Source: Collinsella sp.
Lineage (GTDB): Bacteria; Actinomycetota; Coriobacteriia; Coriobacteriales; Coriobacteriaceae
Direction of reading: 5' to 3'
Assembly: GCA_019419645.1 (NCBI GenBank)
Contig: DXZN01000009.1
Span: forward strand, 1-46,184
Length of the DNA: 46,184 nt
The position numbers and the translations under genes are program-made. This document shows, piece after piece, positions 15,892-24,836 of the stretch. Below the pieces are notes generated by a model. The model was not told where the DNA came from and made no database searches. It worked only from the letters and a program-made list of their open reading frames with translations. How positions within the stretch are numbered: the stretch's first letter is position 1; every line of letters begins with the position of its first letter.

Positions 15892-17838
15892 GTGCGCGTG
15901 GCAGGTCACGACAACATTCCAACACTTGCCGAGCAGGTTTCGCGCGTTCCCACGCAACCCGGCTGCTACCTTTGGAAAGATGCCAAGGGTGATGTCATCT
16001 ATGTGGGCAAGGCAAAAAACCTGCGTGCCCGTATGCGTCAATACGTGACGCTGCAGGACGAGCGTCAAAAGATCCCGCTCATGATGCAGCTGGTGGCGAG
16101 CTTCGACTATATCGTGGTGGAGACCGAGCACGAGGCATTGGTGCTCGAGCGCAATCTGATTGGCCAGTACCATCCGTACTTTAACGTCGATCTCAAAGAC
16201 GATAAAAGCTATCCCTTTATCGCCATTACCAAGAGCGACTTGTTTCCGGCTATTAAATACACGCGAGAGCGTCATAAACCGGGAACGCGCTATTTTGGCC
16301 CCTATACCGATAGCCGTGCGGCGCGTGAGACCATCGATACGCTACGCAAGGTTATTCCTATTTGCTCGGCATCCTGTGCGGAATGGCGCCGCTGCCGCCG
16401 CATCGTCGAATCTCATAAGGGCGAAGAAGACATCGTCAATATGATTTGCGCGCAAAACGGGCGTCCCTGCTTTGACTACCATGTCGGGCGCGGGCCGGGC
16501 GCATGCATCGGCGCGATTTCCCCTGCCGACTATGCCAAGAACGTCAAACGTGTCGAACGTTTCTTGTCGGGCCATCGCAAGGATGTCGTTGACGAGCTTA
16601 CGTCCGAGATGACGGAGGCAGCCGAGACGCTCGATTTTGAGCGTGCGGCGCGCGTCAAGCGTCGCCTGGAAGTCATTAGGGGCCTGGACGATCGCCAACA
16701 GGTCGTTTTTCCATCGAGCGTCGATATCGACGTCATCGGCTTCTATCGCGAAGAGACTATCTCTGCCGCCTGTGTCTTTGTCGTTCGCGAGGGCCGAACG
16801 GTTCGAACTTGTGAGTTCATCCTCGATAAAGGCCTGGATGTCGACGAGGAAGAGCTTCAATCGGGCTTTCTTAAGCGCTATTACGACGAGACGGCTGATA
16901 TTCCAGCCGAGATCAATCTCTCTGTCGAGCTTGAGGACGCCGAAGCGTTGGGGGAGTGGCTTGCGGGCAAGCGCGAACGCTCTTGCCATCTCCATAGGCC
17001 GCAGCGCGGCGAAAAGCACCGCCTGCTCGATATGGCTTCCAAAAATGCGCGCCATGCCCTCATGCGCTACATGATGCGCACGGGGTATGCTGACGATCGC
17101 ACTAATCAGGCGCTCCTGGAGCTCGAAAGCGCGCTGGCGCTGCCTGCGCCGCCGTTGCGCATCGAGTGCTTCGATATCTCGACGTTGCACGGCACCTTTA
17201 CCGTCGCTTCGATGGTGGTATTTACCAACGGCCGTGCCGACAAGGGCCAGTATCGTCGCTTTAAAATTCAGGCCGAATTGGACGAGGCGAACGACTTCGT
17301 ATCGATGTCCGAGGTTCTGGGGCGTCGCTATGCTCCCGAGCGCATGGCGGACGAGCGCTTTGGCTCGCGCCCCGATTTGCTCGTTGTCGATGGCGGTAAG
17401 CCGCAATTGACCGCTGCAATTAAGCAACTTGAGGCGCTTGGCCTCGATATACCAGTTTGTGGCTTGGCAAAGGCCGATGAGGAAGTTTTCGTGCCGTGGG
17501 ACGAGACCCCCGTCGTGCTGCCGACCGGCTCCGCTTCGCTTTATCTGATCAAGCAGGTTCGCGATGAATCCCACCGATTTGCGATTACGTTCCATCGCGA
17601 GTTGCGCGATAAGGCTATGACGGTTTCGGTGCTTGACGACGTTCCGGGCGTGGGACCCACCAGAAAACGTGCCATTATGCGCCATTTTGGCTCGATGAAG
17701 CGTTTGCGCGCGGCAAGCGAGCAGGAGATTGCGGAAGTTCGAGGCGTTCCGGCCGATGTCGCCAAAGCGGTCCACGAGGCACTTGTTGCATGGAATGCCG
17801 AGCGCGCCCAAGCATCGGCCAGCCGTTCCGAAAACTAA
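15892..17838 (+). CDS. uvrC: Excinuclease ABC subunit C (UvrC)
   Basis: UvrC makes both incisions in nucleotide excision repair. Domains in order: GIY-YIG nuclease (QPGCYLWKDAKGDVIYVGKAK, about residues 22-42), a cysteine-rich segment (about 156-208), UVR domain (about 240-275) that binds UvrB, RNase H-like endonuclease (FDISTLHGTFTVASMVVF) and a C-terminal helix-hairpin-helix (DVPGVGPTRKRAIMRHFGS). The length of about 648 residues is normal. The cysteine segment differs from the family: the usual GRC is GRG and there is an insertion with extra cysteines. A GTG start at 15892 directly follows the murJ stop; GTG 15898 is an equally possible start. Confidence 0.96.
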   Translation: MRVAGHDNIPTLAEQVSRVPTQPGCYLWKDAKGDVIYVGKAKNLRARMRQYVTLQDERQKIPLMMQLVASFDYIVVETEHEALVLERNLIGQYHPYFNVDLKDDKSYPFIAITKSDLFPAIKYTRERHKPGTRYFGPYTDSRAARETIDTLRKVIPICSASCAEWRRCRRIVESHKGEEDIVNMICAQNGRPCFDYHVGRGPGACIGAISPADYAKNVKRVERFLSGHRKDVVDELTSEMTEAAETLDFERAARVKRRLEVIRGLDDRQQVVFPSSVDIDVIGFYREETISAACVFVVREGRTVRTCEFILDKGLDVDEEELQSGFLKRYYDETADIPAEINLSVELEDAEALGEWLAGKRERSCHLHRPQRGEKHRLLDMASKNARHALMRYMMRTGYADDRTNQALLELESALALPAPPLRIECFDISTLHGTFTVASMVVFTNGRADKGQYRRFKIQAELDEANDFVSMSEVLGRRYAPERMADERFGSRPDLLVVDGGKPQLTAAIKQLEALGLDIPVCGLAKADEEVFVPWDETPVVLPTGSASLYLIKQVRDESHRFAITFHRELRDKAMTVSVLDDVPGVGPTRKRAIMRHFGSMKRLRAASEQEIAEVRGVPADVAKAVHEALVAWNAERAQASASRSEN

Positions 17839-17938
17839 ACGCGCTTCTAAACAACTGATATACATGATTGGCTGATTTTCAATCATTTATTTCGCGGCGA
17901 TTACCTGCTGATTTCGGGTTTTATTAACGCTAAAACGT

Positions 17939-17968
17939 TTGACTAGCCATGGTGAATAACCCTGCTAT
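17939..17968 (+). promoter_or_regulatory. Candidate distal promoter of the sialic acid operon
   Basis: TTGACT (17939-17944) and TGCTAT (17963-17968) are 18 bases apart. The -35 box is near consensus; the -10 is weak but lies in TGCTATCCT, which also fits an extended -10. The motif TTAACGCTAAAACG overlaps its upstream edge. Confidence 0.4.
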
Positions 17969-18028
17969 CCTGCGGGTTGACGAAGACTGATATCTCACCT
18001 CGTCGATACATACTGTCTGTCGAATCGT

Positions 18029-18067
18029 TTGTCAATGAATTCGGTGAACGGTAGTAAATACCGTTCA
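18029..18067 (+). promoter_or_regulatory. Proximal promoter with overlapping palindromic operator
   Basis: TGAACGGTA (18045-18053) and TACCGTTCA (18059-18067) form a perfect 9-bp inverted repeat around GTAAA. A candidate -35 TTGTCA (18029-18034) and a weak -10 TAGTAA (18052-18057), 17 bases apart, would place the palindrome across the -10 box, as in repressor control. The site precedes the sialic acid operon, which encodes no regulator of its own. An RNA hairpin role is the alternative. Confidence 0.5.
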
Positions 18068-18203
18068 AGCGTATGTATGTATCGGTCGCCGAGCGCGGCA
18101 CCCAAGTTGGGTTTGTCGGTAGGTAAGGTATATATCGTCCGCAAGTTGCGCGGGGGCAAGTCTAGGTGCTCCCGGGTAAGATTCTCTATTGATAGGAGAA
18201 GAC

Positions 18204-19817
18204 ATGGCCATCATCAACAAGGGTATGTCCAGGCGTTCGTTCCTCGGCCTCACCGGCAGCGTCGCTGCTGTCGCAGGGCTTGGTCTCACCGGCTGCGGTG
18301 GCAGCTCTAGCGACGAGGGTTCCGCTTCCGGTTCCACCGATTCCGCCAACCGTGGCGGCGGCGTGATCACCGCTGGTTCCGCTTACGCTCCGTCCAGCTT
18401 CGACCCCGCCAGCACCGGCTCCGCTGTGGGCCTGGGTGCTAACTGGCACGTCGTCGAGGGCCTCTACGGCATCGATTACCACGACTACAGCACCTTCAAC
18501 GAGCTCGCCACCGACGACCCCAAGTCTGTGGACGACACCACTTTCGAGGTTACCATCCGCAAGGGCGCCAAGTTCTCCGATGGCACCGAGGTCACCGCTG
18601 ACGATGTCGTTGCCTCCTACACCGCTTGCGCCGCTTCCGCTACCTATGCTCCGTTCTTCCAGCCCTTCGAGTCCATCGAGGCTAAGGACGCCAGCACCGT
18701 GACGGTCAAGACCAAGGTCCCCAACTTCTCTCTGCTCAAGGATCGTCTTGCCATCATCCGCGTTACCCCGGCCACCCAGACCGAGGAGGATCGCGCCAAG
18801 CAGCCGATCGGCTCCGGCCCCTGGATGTACGACTCTATCTCCGATACCGAGATCACCCTGGTTCCCAACCCCGAGTACAACGGTGAGTATGCTGCCGAGG
18901 ATAAGAAGATCCAGTACAGCATCCTGACCGACCCCACCGCTCGCGTTACCGCTCAGCAGGAGGGCTCCACGCTCGTTATGGAGCTCGTTACCGCTGACGC
19001 CGTCGACCAGCTCGAGAGCGCCGGCTGCAAGATCGATAACGTTCAGGGTTTCGGCACCCGCTTCATCATGTTCAACGTCGCCAAGGAGCCTTGGAACAAC
19101 GTCAAGGTCCGTCAGGCTGTCATGTATGCGCTCGACACCGAGAAGATGGTCAGCAACACCTTTGCCGGCCTTGCCACCGCTGCCAGCTGCTACCTGCCCA
19201 AGAGCTTCACCAATTATCATGAGGCTTCCACGGTGTACAAGACCGACGCCAAGAAGGCTAAGAAGCTCATCGAGGAGTCCGGCATCACCCCGGGTGCCAT
19301 CACCCTGCGCACCACCGACAACGAGCAGATCAAGGGCATGGCCGCCCAGGTCAAGAACGACCTCGACGCTCTCGGCTTTGAGGTGACCATCCAGACCGAT
19401 ACCTCGCCGGCCACCTACGCTGCCATCGACGGCGGCGAGGCCTACGATATCCTCCTTGCCCCTGGCGATCCTTCCTGCTTCGGCGCTGACCCCGACCTGC
19501 TGCTCAACTGGTGGTATGGCGACAACGTCTGGATGCAGACCCGTTGCCCGTGGAAGGAGTCCGCTGAGTGGCAGAAGCTTCACGGTCTCATGGACGAGGC
19601 TCTTGCCGCCGAGGGCGACGAGCAGCAGAAGAAGTGGAACGAGTGCTTCGACATCATCGCCGACAACGCCGTTCTGTACCCCGTTGTCCACGTCAAGACC
19701 GTCTCCGCTTCCTGGGACGATCCGTCCACCGCGCCCAACGGCGAGGCTCTCGACGGCTTCAAGGGCATCGGCACGACGAGCATGTCCTTCAGGGGCGTTG
19801 CGACCGTCAAGGCGTAA
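18204..19817 (+). CDS. ABC transporter substrate-binding lipoprotein, family 5 (putative sialic acid)
   Basis: The 537-residue protein belongs to the dipeptide/nickel-type (SBP_bac_5) solute-binding family. The N-terminus has a twin-arginine motif (MSRRSFLGL, Arg 10-11) and a lipobox LTGC with the lipidated cysteine at about residue 31, so export by Tat and anchoring on the outer face are likely. A Ser/Gly/Asp linker follows. The start at 18204 is set by AGGAG at proper spacing; an in-frame TTG upstream is unlikely. Family 5 proteins bind peptides, nickel or sugars; SatA-type members bind sialic acid, and the nanA-kinase-nanE genes downstream make sialic acid the best guess. Strong C-ending codon bias suggests high expression. 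Confidence 0.85.
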   Translation: MAIINKGMSRRSFLGLTGSVAAVAGLGLTGCGGSSSDEGSASGSTDSANRGGGVITAGSAYAPSSFDPASTGSAVGLGANWHVVEGLYGIDYHDYSTFNELATDDPKSVDDTTFEVTIRKGAKFSDGTEVTADDVVASYTACAASATYAPFFQPFESIEAKDASTVTVKTKVPNFSLLKDRLAIIRVTPATQTEEDRAKQPIGSGPWMYDSISDTEITLVPNPEYNGEYAAEDKKIQYSILTDPTARVTAQQEGSTLVMELVTADAVDQLESAGCKIDNVQGFGTRFIMFNVAKEPWNNVKVRQAVMYALDTEKMVSNTFAGLATAASCYLPKSFTNYHEASTVYKTDAKKAKKLIEESGITPGAITLRTTDNEQIKGMAAQVKNDLDALGFEVTIQTDTSPATYAAIDGGEAYDILLAPGDPSCFGADPDLLLNWWYGDNVWMQTRCPWKESAEWQKLHGLMDEALAAEGDEQQKKWNECFDIIADNAVLYPVVHVKTVSASWDDPSTAPNGEALDGFKGIGTTSMSFRGVATVKA

Positions 19818-19878
19818 GACTCGCTTGAGTCTGTATGCAGGATGTCGGCCGTTGGGACCGTATCCTCATAGTTGAAAC

Positions 19879-19934
19879 AAAGACCCGGGCGGCAACGATG
19901 TCGCTCGGGTCTTGTAATGAGTATCCGTACTCAT
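19879..19934 (+). terminator. Intraoperonic attenuator hairpins after the binding-protein gene
   Basis: AGACCCG (19881-19887) pairs with CGGGTCT (19906-19912), with further pairing inside, and only a short U-rich tail follows. A second 7-bp hairpin ATGAGTA/TACTCAT (19917-19923 with 19928-19934) comes directly after. Such partial terminators let the binding protein be made in excess over the membrane parts. Confidence 0.65.
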
Positions 19935-19974
19935 ATACCAGTTGGTCCTACCGACAAAAGAAAGGGGAGAGAAC

Positions 19975-20931
19975 GTGAACAACTTGCTACGTTTGATTGG
20001 AAGGCGTCTTGTGGCGCTGCCGATCATGGCATTGGGCGTCACCGTCCTGGTGTTCTTCCTTATGTCGTTCTCCAAGACCGACCCCGCCTACACGGCGTTG
20101 GGTGACGGTGCCTCGCCCGAGGCGGTTGCCGAGTACCATGAGAAGTATGGTCTGGACGACCCCTGGCCTGTGCGCTACGTGCGCTATATGGGCGATTTGA
20201 TTCATGGCGACATGGGTACCTACGGCGCTGCCCGCAACTCCGTTGCCAAGCGCATCTCCACGGCCCTGCCCGTCACGATGCAGCTGACCTTCATCGGTCT
20301 TGCCATCGGTGCGGTCGTTTCGTTTTTGCTCGGCGTCATCGCGGCACTGTATCGCGACAAATGGCCGGACCAAGTGATCCGCGTCTTTTCCATCGCCGGC
20401 TTGGCAACCCCGTCGTTCTGGCTTGCCGTTCTGTTGATCCTGCTGTTCTCTTCCTACCTTAAGGTGCTCCCGGCATCGGGTGCTCTGCCTCACTTCACCA
20501 CGAATCCGGTTGGCTATCTGGGACGTATGATCATGCCCGCTATCGCCTTGGCATTTCCGCTGACGGGCCAGATGACTCGTATCGTGCGTACCGCCATGGT
20601 CGAGGAGCTCGACAAGGACTATGTCCGTATGGCTCGTGGCGCCGGCGTTCCCGAGAAGGTCGTCGTCGGCATCAACGTTCTTCGCAATGCGCTGATCACC
20701 CCGGTCACCACCCTCGGTCTTAAGATCGGCTACCTCATGGGCGGCGCCGTCGTCATCGAGGTTATCTTCAACCTCCCCGGCATGGGCACTGCGATTCTGC
20801 AGGGCGTTCAGGGCAACGAGGCGAACCTGGTTCAGGGCGTCGTTATCGTCGTTGCTCTTGCCTTCATCATCATCAACATCGTGGTTGACATGCTCTACCT
20901 GCTCATCAACCCGCGCATCAGGACGGTGTAG
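19975..20931 (+). CDS. ABC transporter permease, DppB/OppB type
   Basis: The 318-residue integral membrane protein has about six hydrophobic helices and the conserved cytoplasmic loop EELDKDYVRMARGAGVPEKVV that docks on the ATPase. It is the first membrane subunit of the putative sialic acid importer. The GTG at 19975 is chosen because AAAGGGGAG lies 5 bases before it; an upstream in-frame start lacks a ribosome site and would add 11 hydrophilic residues. It ends 3 bases before the next gene, so the two are co-translated. Confidence 0.9.
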   Translation: MNNLLRLIGRRLVALPIMALGVTVLVFFLMSFSKTDPAYTALGDGASPEAVAEYHEKYGLDDPWPVRYVRYMGDLIHGDMGTYGAARNSVAKRISTALPVTMQLTFIGLAIGAVVSFLLGVIAALYRDKWPDQVIRVFSIAGLATPSFWLAVLLILLFSSYLKVLPASGALPHFTTNPVGYLGRMIMPAIALAFPLTGQMTRIVRTAMVEELDKDYVRMARGAGVPEKVVVGINVLRNALITPVTTLGLKIGYLMGGAVVIEVIFNLPGMGTAILQGVQGNEANLVQGVVIVVALAFIIINIVVDMLYLLINPRIRTV

Positions 20932-20934
20932 ATT

Positions 20935-22950
20935 ATGGTAAAGATTCGAGAGAAGCAAACCGAGCAGCTCGAGAAGGCTGCCTCCAAGGGGCTCAAGCTC
21001 GGTGGCTGGAAGAAGATGACGCTGTCTTCTAAGATTGCCGCCGTCGTGCTGGTGCTGGTCGCCCTGACTGCGATTTTGGCGCCCCTTCTTGCCCCCTATA
21101 GCCCGGTCGAGATCTTTACGGCTCGCCAGGCTCCCGGCAACGGATTTATCTTCGGTACCGACGATAAGGGTCGCGACATTCTGTCGCGCATGCTCTACGG
21201 CGGACGTTACTCGCTGATTATCGGCTTTGGTGCTACCGCCATGGCTTTGGTCTGTGGTTCCGTTGTCGGCGCTCTTGCAGCGGTTTCGCGCAAGTCTATC
21301 TCTGAGGCGATCATGCGTATCCTGGACATCATCATGTCCATCCCGGGTATCGCCCTCGCAGCCGTTTTCGTTTCCATCCTGGGCAATTCCGTGCCGTCGA
21401 TCATCTTTGCGATCGGCTTTATGTACACCCCGCAGATCGCCCGTATCGTGCGCGCCAACATCGTGTCCGAGTACGGTGAGGACTATGTCCGCGCGGTCAT
21501 CGTGTCCGGCGCCAAGGCTCCGTGGATTCTGATCAAGCATGTTCTGCGTAACTGCATCGCTCCGATTATGGTCTTCACCGTTACCCTGGTCGCCGACGCC
21601 ATTATCTTCGAGGCCTCGCTGACCTTCATCGGCGCCGGCATCCAGGAGCCCACCGCTACCTGGGGCAACATTCTCGCCGACGCACGCGGTGGCGTGCTCG
21701 CTGGCCGTTGGTGGCAGGCACTGTTCCCGGGCCTGGCCATCATGATCACCTGCCTGGCGCTCAACATCCTCTCCGAGGGCATTACCGACGCCATGGCCGC
21801 TGCTCCCTCCGCCGCCCTGGATCCGACCGATTCCTCCAAGCGCCGCGAGGCCGACCTGCTGGTTTCCGACCCCGTTCGTGCCTACAAGGAGCAGGCTCAG
21901 TCCCTGTCCGCCCGTCTTGGCGCACTGCGCGATGTCGAGCTCAAGCGTAACGACCGCCATGTGCCCGATGAGTCCGTTGAGCCGATCCTTTCGGTCCGCG
22001 ATTTCTGCATCCAGTTTGAGCACCACGGTGATATCAACGTCGTCGACCACGTTAACTTTGACGTCCGTCCCGGCCAGACCATGGGCCTGGTAGGCGAGTC
22101 CGGCTGCGGTAAGTCCATCACCACGCTGGCCATCATGGGCCTGACCGACGATGACGAGCATCTTTCCGGCGAGGTTCTCTGGGAGGGCCGCGACCTGCTC
22201 AAGATGAGCAAGAAGGAGTGGTTCGGCCTGCGCGGTACCGATATCGCCATGGTCTATCAGGACGCCCTGTCCTCGCTCAACCCCTCCATGCTCATCTCTG
22301 CCCAGATGAAGCAGCTCACCAAGCGCGGCGGCACCCGTAGCGCCGAGGAACTCCTGGAGCTCGTGGGCCTCGACCCCAAGCGTACGCTCGAGAGCTATCC
22401 GCACGAGCTTTCCGGTGGTCAGCGTCAGCGCGTTCTGATCGCTATGGCCCTTACCCGCGACCCCAAGCTGGTTATCTGCGACGAGCCCACGACCGCTCTG
22501 GACGTTACGGTCCAGAAGCAGGTCATCAAGCTGCTCAACGACCTTCAGGCCAAGCTCGGCTTTGCCATGATCTTCGTTTCGCACGACCTGGCGCTGGTCG
22601 CCGAGGTCGCCCACAACATCACGGTTATGTACGCCGGCCAGGTTATTGAGCAGGCGCCCACCAAGGAGCTGCTCACCAACCCGATTCACGAGTACACCCG
22701 CGGCCTTCTGGGTTCCGTCCTGTCCATCGAGAGCGGTTCGGGCCGCCTGCACCAGGTGCCCGGCGCCGTTCCGAGCCCGCGCGATTTCCCCAAGGGCGAT
22801 CGCTTCGCGCCCCGCTCGAGCCATCCGCGCATTGGCCTGGACACCCGTCCGGTCTTCAAGCGCGTGCCCGGCACCGAGCACTTCTATTCCGAGCTCCCCG
22901 ACGAGGTGCTCAAGGCAAATGGTTTGACCCCTCACGCGGAGGTGATGTAG
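20935..22950 (+). CDS. Fused ABC permease (DppC type) and ATPase (DppD type)
   Basis: One 671-residue chain joins two normally separate subunits. Residues 1-300 are a DppC-like permease with a hydrophilic N-tail, a FGTDDKGRDILSRMLYGGRYSL segment and the docking loop EYGEDYVRAVIVSGAKAP. A linker of about 50 residues leads to an ATPase with Walker A GESGCGKS (about 386-393), signature LSGGQRQR (about 491-498) and Walker B LVICDEP. The usual cysteine motif near the ATPase end (CRFxPRC) is replaced by RFAPRSSHP, so all cysteines are lost. There is no stop or frameshift between the parts. Such fusions are known in actinobacterial peptide-type transporters. Confidence 0.92.
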   Translation: MVKIREKQTEQLEKAASKGLKLGGWKKMTLSSKIAAVVLVLVALTAILAPLLAPYSPVEIFTARQAPGNGFIFGTDDKGRDILSRMLYGGRYSLIIGFGATAMALVCGSVVGALAAVSRKSISEAIMRILDIIMSIPGIALAAVFVSILGNSVPSIIFAIGFMYTPQIARIVRANIVSEYGEDYVRAVIVSGAKAPWILIKHVLRNCIAPIMVFTVTLVADAIIFEASLTFIGAGIQEPTATWGNILADARGGVLAGRWWQALFPGLAIMITCLALNILSEGITDAMAAAPSAALDPTDSSKRREADLLVSDPVRAYKEQAQSLSARLGALRDVELKRNDRHVPDESVEPILSVRDFCIQFEHHGDINVVDHVNFDVRPGQTMGLVGESGCGKSITTLAIMGLTDDDEHLSGEVLWEGRDLLKMSKKEWFGLRGTDIAMVYQDALSSLNPSMLISAQMKQLTKRGGTRSAEELLELVGLDPKRTLESYPHELSGGQRQRVLIAMALTRDPKLVICDEPTTALDVTVQKQVIKLLNDLQAKLGFAMIFVSHDLALVAEVAHNITVMYAGQVIEQAPTKELLTNPIHEYTRGLLGSVLSIESGSGRLHQVPGAVPSPRDFPKGDRFAPRSSHPRIGLDTRPVFKRVPGTEHFYSELPDEVLKANGLTPHAEVM

Positions 22951-23778
22951 ATGAGCGAGACCGCAGTCAACGGCGTCGAGCCGATCATCTTCCTTGATGA
23001 CGTCCACGTCACCTTTAGGACCCGTACCGGCTCGATTCTGCACCCCAACCAGGTTCACGCCGTCCAGGGTGTAACGATTAAGCTCATGCCCGGACAGACC
23101 ATCGGCATCGTCGGCGAGTCCGGTTGCGGAAAGTCCACCACGGCTAACGTCATGTGCGGCCTGCAGGCCCCCACGAGCGGCAAGGTCTACTTTAAGGGCA
23201 AGGACGTCACCAAGCGTACCGCCGAGGACCGTCGCCACATGGGTCGCGTCATCTCGGTCGTGTTCCAGAACCCGGCCACGGCGCTCAACCCCCGCATGGT
23301 CGTTCGCGAGCAACTGCTCGACCCCATGCGCGTCCACAACCTGGGTACCGAGGCCGAGCAGGAGAAGCGCGTCAAGGAGCTCTTGGAGCTCACCGGTCTG
23401 CCCTCCTCCGCCGCCGAGGTTCTTCCCGGCCAGCTTTCGGGCGGCCAGCGCCAGCGCGTCGCAATTGCCCGTGCCCTGTCGCTGAACCCCGATGCCATCA
23501 TCGCCGACGAGCCCACCTCGGCTCTGGACGTTTCGGTCCGCGCGCAGATTCTCAACCTGCTGACCGACCTTAAGAAGGAACTCGGCCTGGCTATGGTGTT
23601 CATCAGCCATGACATCCAGACGGTCCGCTATATTTCCGACGACATCATCGTCATGAATGGCGGCAAGATCGTCGAGCAGGGCGAGGCCAAGCAGGTTTTC
23701 CAGCATCCTCGAGACCCCTACACTAAGATGCTGCTCGGCGCTGCGCCGTCGCTGCTGCATCCCAAGCTCGGCGAGTAA
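22951..23778 (+). CDS. ABC transporter ATP-binding protein, DppF type
   Basis: The 275-residue ATPase has Walker A GESGCGKST, the Q-loop in VFQNPATALNPRM, signature LSGGQRQRVAIARAL, Walker B AIIADEPTSALD and the switch His in FISHD. It would pair with the ATPase half of the upstream fusion to power the importer. The chain stops at the point where most family members continue into a cysteine-containing C-terminal tail (GCxFxxRC), so it is shorter than usual (about 320). It starts directly after the preceding stop, with GCGGAGG just upstream. Confidence 0.92.
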   Translation: MSETAVNGVEPIIFLDDVHVTFRTRTGSILHPNQVHAVQGVTIKLMPGQTIGIVGESGCGKSTTANVMCGLQAPTSGKVYFKGKDVTKRTAEDRRHMGRVISVVFQNPATALNPRMVVREQLLDPMRVHNLGTEAEQEKRVKELLELTGLPSSAAEVLPGQLSGGQRQRVAIARALSLNPDAIIADEPTSALDVSVRAQILNLLTDLKKELGLAMVFISHDIQTVRYISDDIIVMNGGKIVEQGEAKQVFQHPRDPYTKMLLGAAPSLLHPKLGE

Positions 23779-23794
23779 CTTCGCTTTCCCTCCC

Positions 23795-23822
23795 GTGCGC
23801 CCGGTTCCCTTGCCGGGCGCAC
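23795..23822 (+). other. GC-rich intercistronic hairpin
   Basis: GTGCGCCCGG pairs perfectly with CCGGGCGCAC over 10 bp with an 8-base loop. No T-run follows, so it is more likely an mRNA stability or processing element than a terminator. It separates the transporter genes from the esterase genes. Confidence 0.55.
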
Positions 23823-23858
23823 CTCCGTTGCGATTTCGAAAGGTTGGGTTCACGAGCC

Positions 23859-24836
23859 ATGCCAAGTGCTCAGGAGCTACAACATCAATTTGGTGAATAT
23901 CGAGGCGCTATGTCCCGTCCATCAGATTTCGATCTCTTTTGGAAGGATCGCATGGCCGAGGCTGACGCCGTCGGGCTTGACTATGCGATCGAGGCGGCAT
24001 CGGTCACCGATGCCGTGACCTGCCAGCTTTTCGATCTCTGGTATACCGGCATGTGCGGCGCTCGCCTGCACGCCAAGTACCTTAAACCTGTCTCGGACGA
24101 GCCCGTGCCATTGGTACTTCAGTTCCATGGGTATCCGGGTGCAAGCCGCAGCTGGTTTGAGCAGGCGTCGTTTGCGGGCATGGGCATGGCACTCATCGCC
24201 CTCGACTGCCCCGGCCAAGGAGGTCCCTCCGAGGACATTGGTGGATTTGAGGGCACGACGGTCGCGGGCCATATCGTCGCCGGTATCGACGGCGACCCGG
24301 CCAACCTCTACTATGTCCGCTTGCACCAAGATATCCGCATTCTTTGCCGTATTGTTCGTGAGCTCGAGGGCATCGATCTTGCCCGTGTATTTGTGAACGG
24401 CGCATCGCAGGGCGGCGGTTTGGGCATTGCGACCTGTGCGCTTAACAGCGAGCTTATCAATCGCGCCGCCATCCTCTATCCCTTCCTGTCGGATTTCCGC
24501 CTGGTCTGGGATTTGGATGCCGACGACATTGCCTACGAGGGTCTGCGCTATTGGTCTCGCTGGTTTGACGAGGACTCGACTCGTATTGACGAGGCCTATG
24601 CCAAGCTGGCGTACTTCGATTCCAAGAACTTTGCCCCCATAGTCAAATGCCCCGTGCTGTTTGGCACGGGCACAGCCGATATCGTCTGTCCTCCGGCGAC
24701 GCAGTTTGCAGTCTACAACAACCTGACCTGTGAAAAGCGTCATGAGTTCTTTGAAGGCTTCGGTCACGAGGAGATTCAGGATTTTGACGATCTGATCATT
24801 CCATTTTTCTGCAAGGGAGGGGAGGCTCATGTCTAA
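23859..24836 (+). CDS. CE7-family acetyl esterase (acetylxylan esterase/cephalosporin deacetylase fold)
   Basis: The 325-residue alpha/beta hydrolase matches the CE7 family from its N-terminal ELQHQFGEYRG...PSDFDLFWKDRM to its end. The catalytic triad is visible: Ser183 in NGASQGGG, Asp274 in GTADIVCPP and His303 in FGHEE; HGYPG (90-94) supplies the oxyanion hole. No signal peptide is seen, so it works in the cytosol. Related esterases occur in sialic acid loci of other bacteria, so removal of O-acetyl groups from imported sialic acid is the likely role, although small acetylated sugars are possible. The ATG at 23859 is chosen by family N-terminus; the ribosome site is poor, and a TTG at 23844 is the alternative. 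Confidence 0.85.
   Translation: MPSAQELQHQFGEYRGAMSRPSDFDLFWKDRMAEADAVGLDYAIEAASVTDAVTCQLFDLWYTGMCGARLHAKYLKPVSDEPVPLVLQFHGYPGASRSWFEQASFAGMGMALIALDCPGQGGPSEDIGGFEGTTVAGHIVAGIDGDPANLYYVRLHQDIRILCRIVRELEGIDLARVFVNGASQGGGLGIATCALNSELINRAAILYPFLSDFRLVWDLDADDIAYEGLRYWSRWFDEDSTRIDEAYAKLAYFDSKNFAPIVKCPVLFGTGTADIVCPPATQFAVYNNLTCEKRHEFFEGFGHEEIQDFDDLIIPFFCKGGEAHV

Larger units (their letters stand above)
17839..18203 (+). other. 365-base noncoding leader of the sialic acid operon
   Basis: No gene is seen here. It holds a weak hairpin after uvrC (ATGATTG at 17864-17870 paired with CAATCAT at 17880-17886, then TTATTT), an operator-like TTAACGCTAAAACG (17924-17937), a candidate promoter, a 23-base perfect inverted repeat (18045-18067) and a leader of over 130 bases before the binding-protein gene. 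The length and signal density suggest that the operon is regulated here. Confidence 0.7.

Noticed and set aside
19987..23865. A very long open frame (about 1290 codons) on the minus strand
   Set aside because: It lies opposite four well-identified transporter genes, matches no family, and is explained by strong C-ending codon bias that removes stop codons from the antisense frame.
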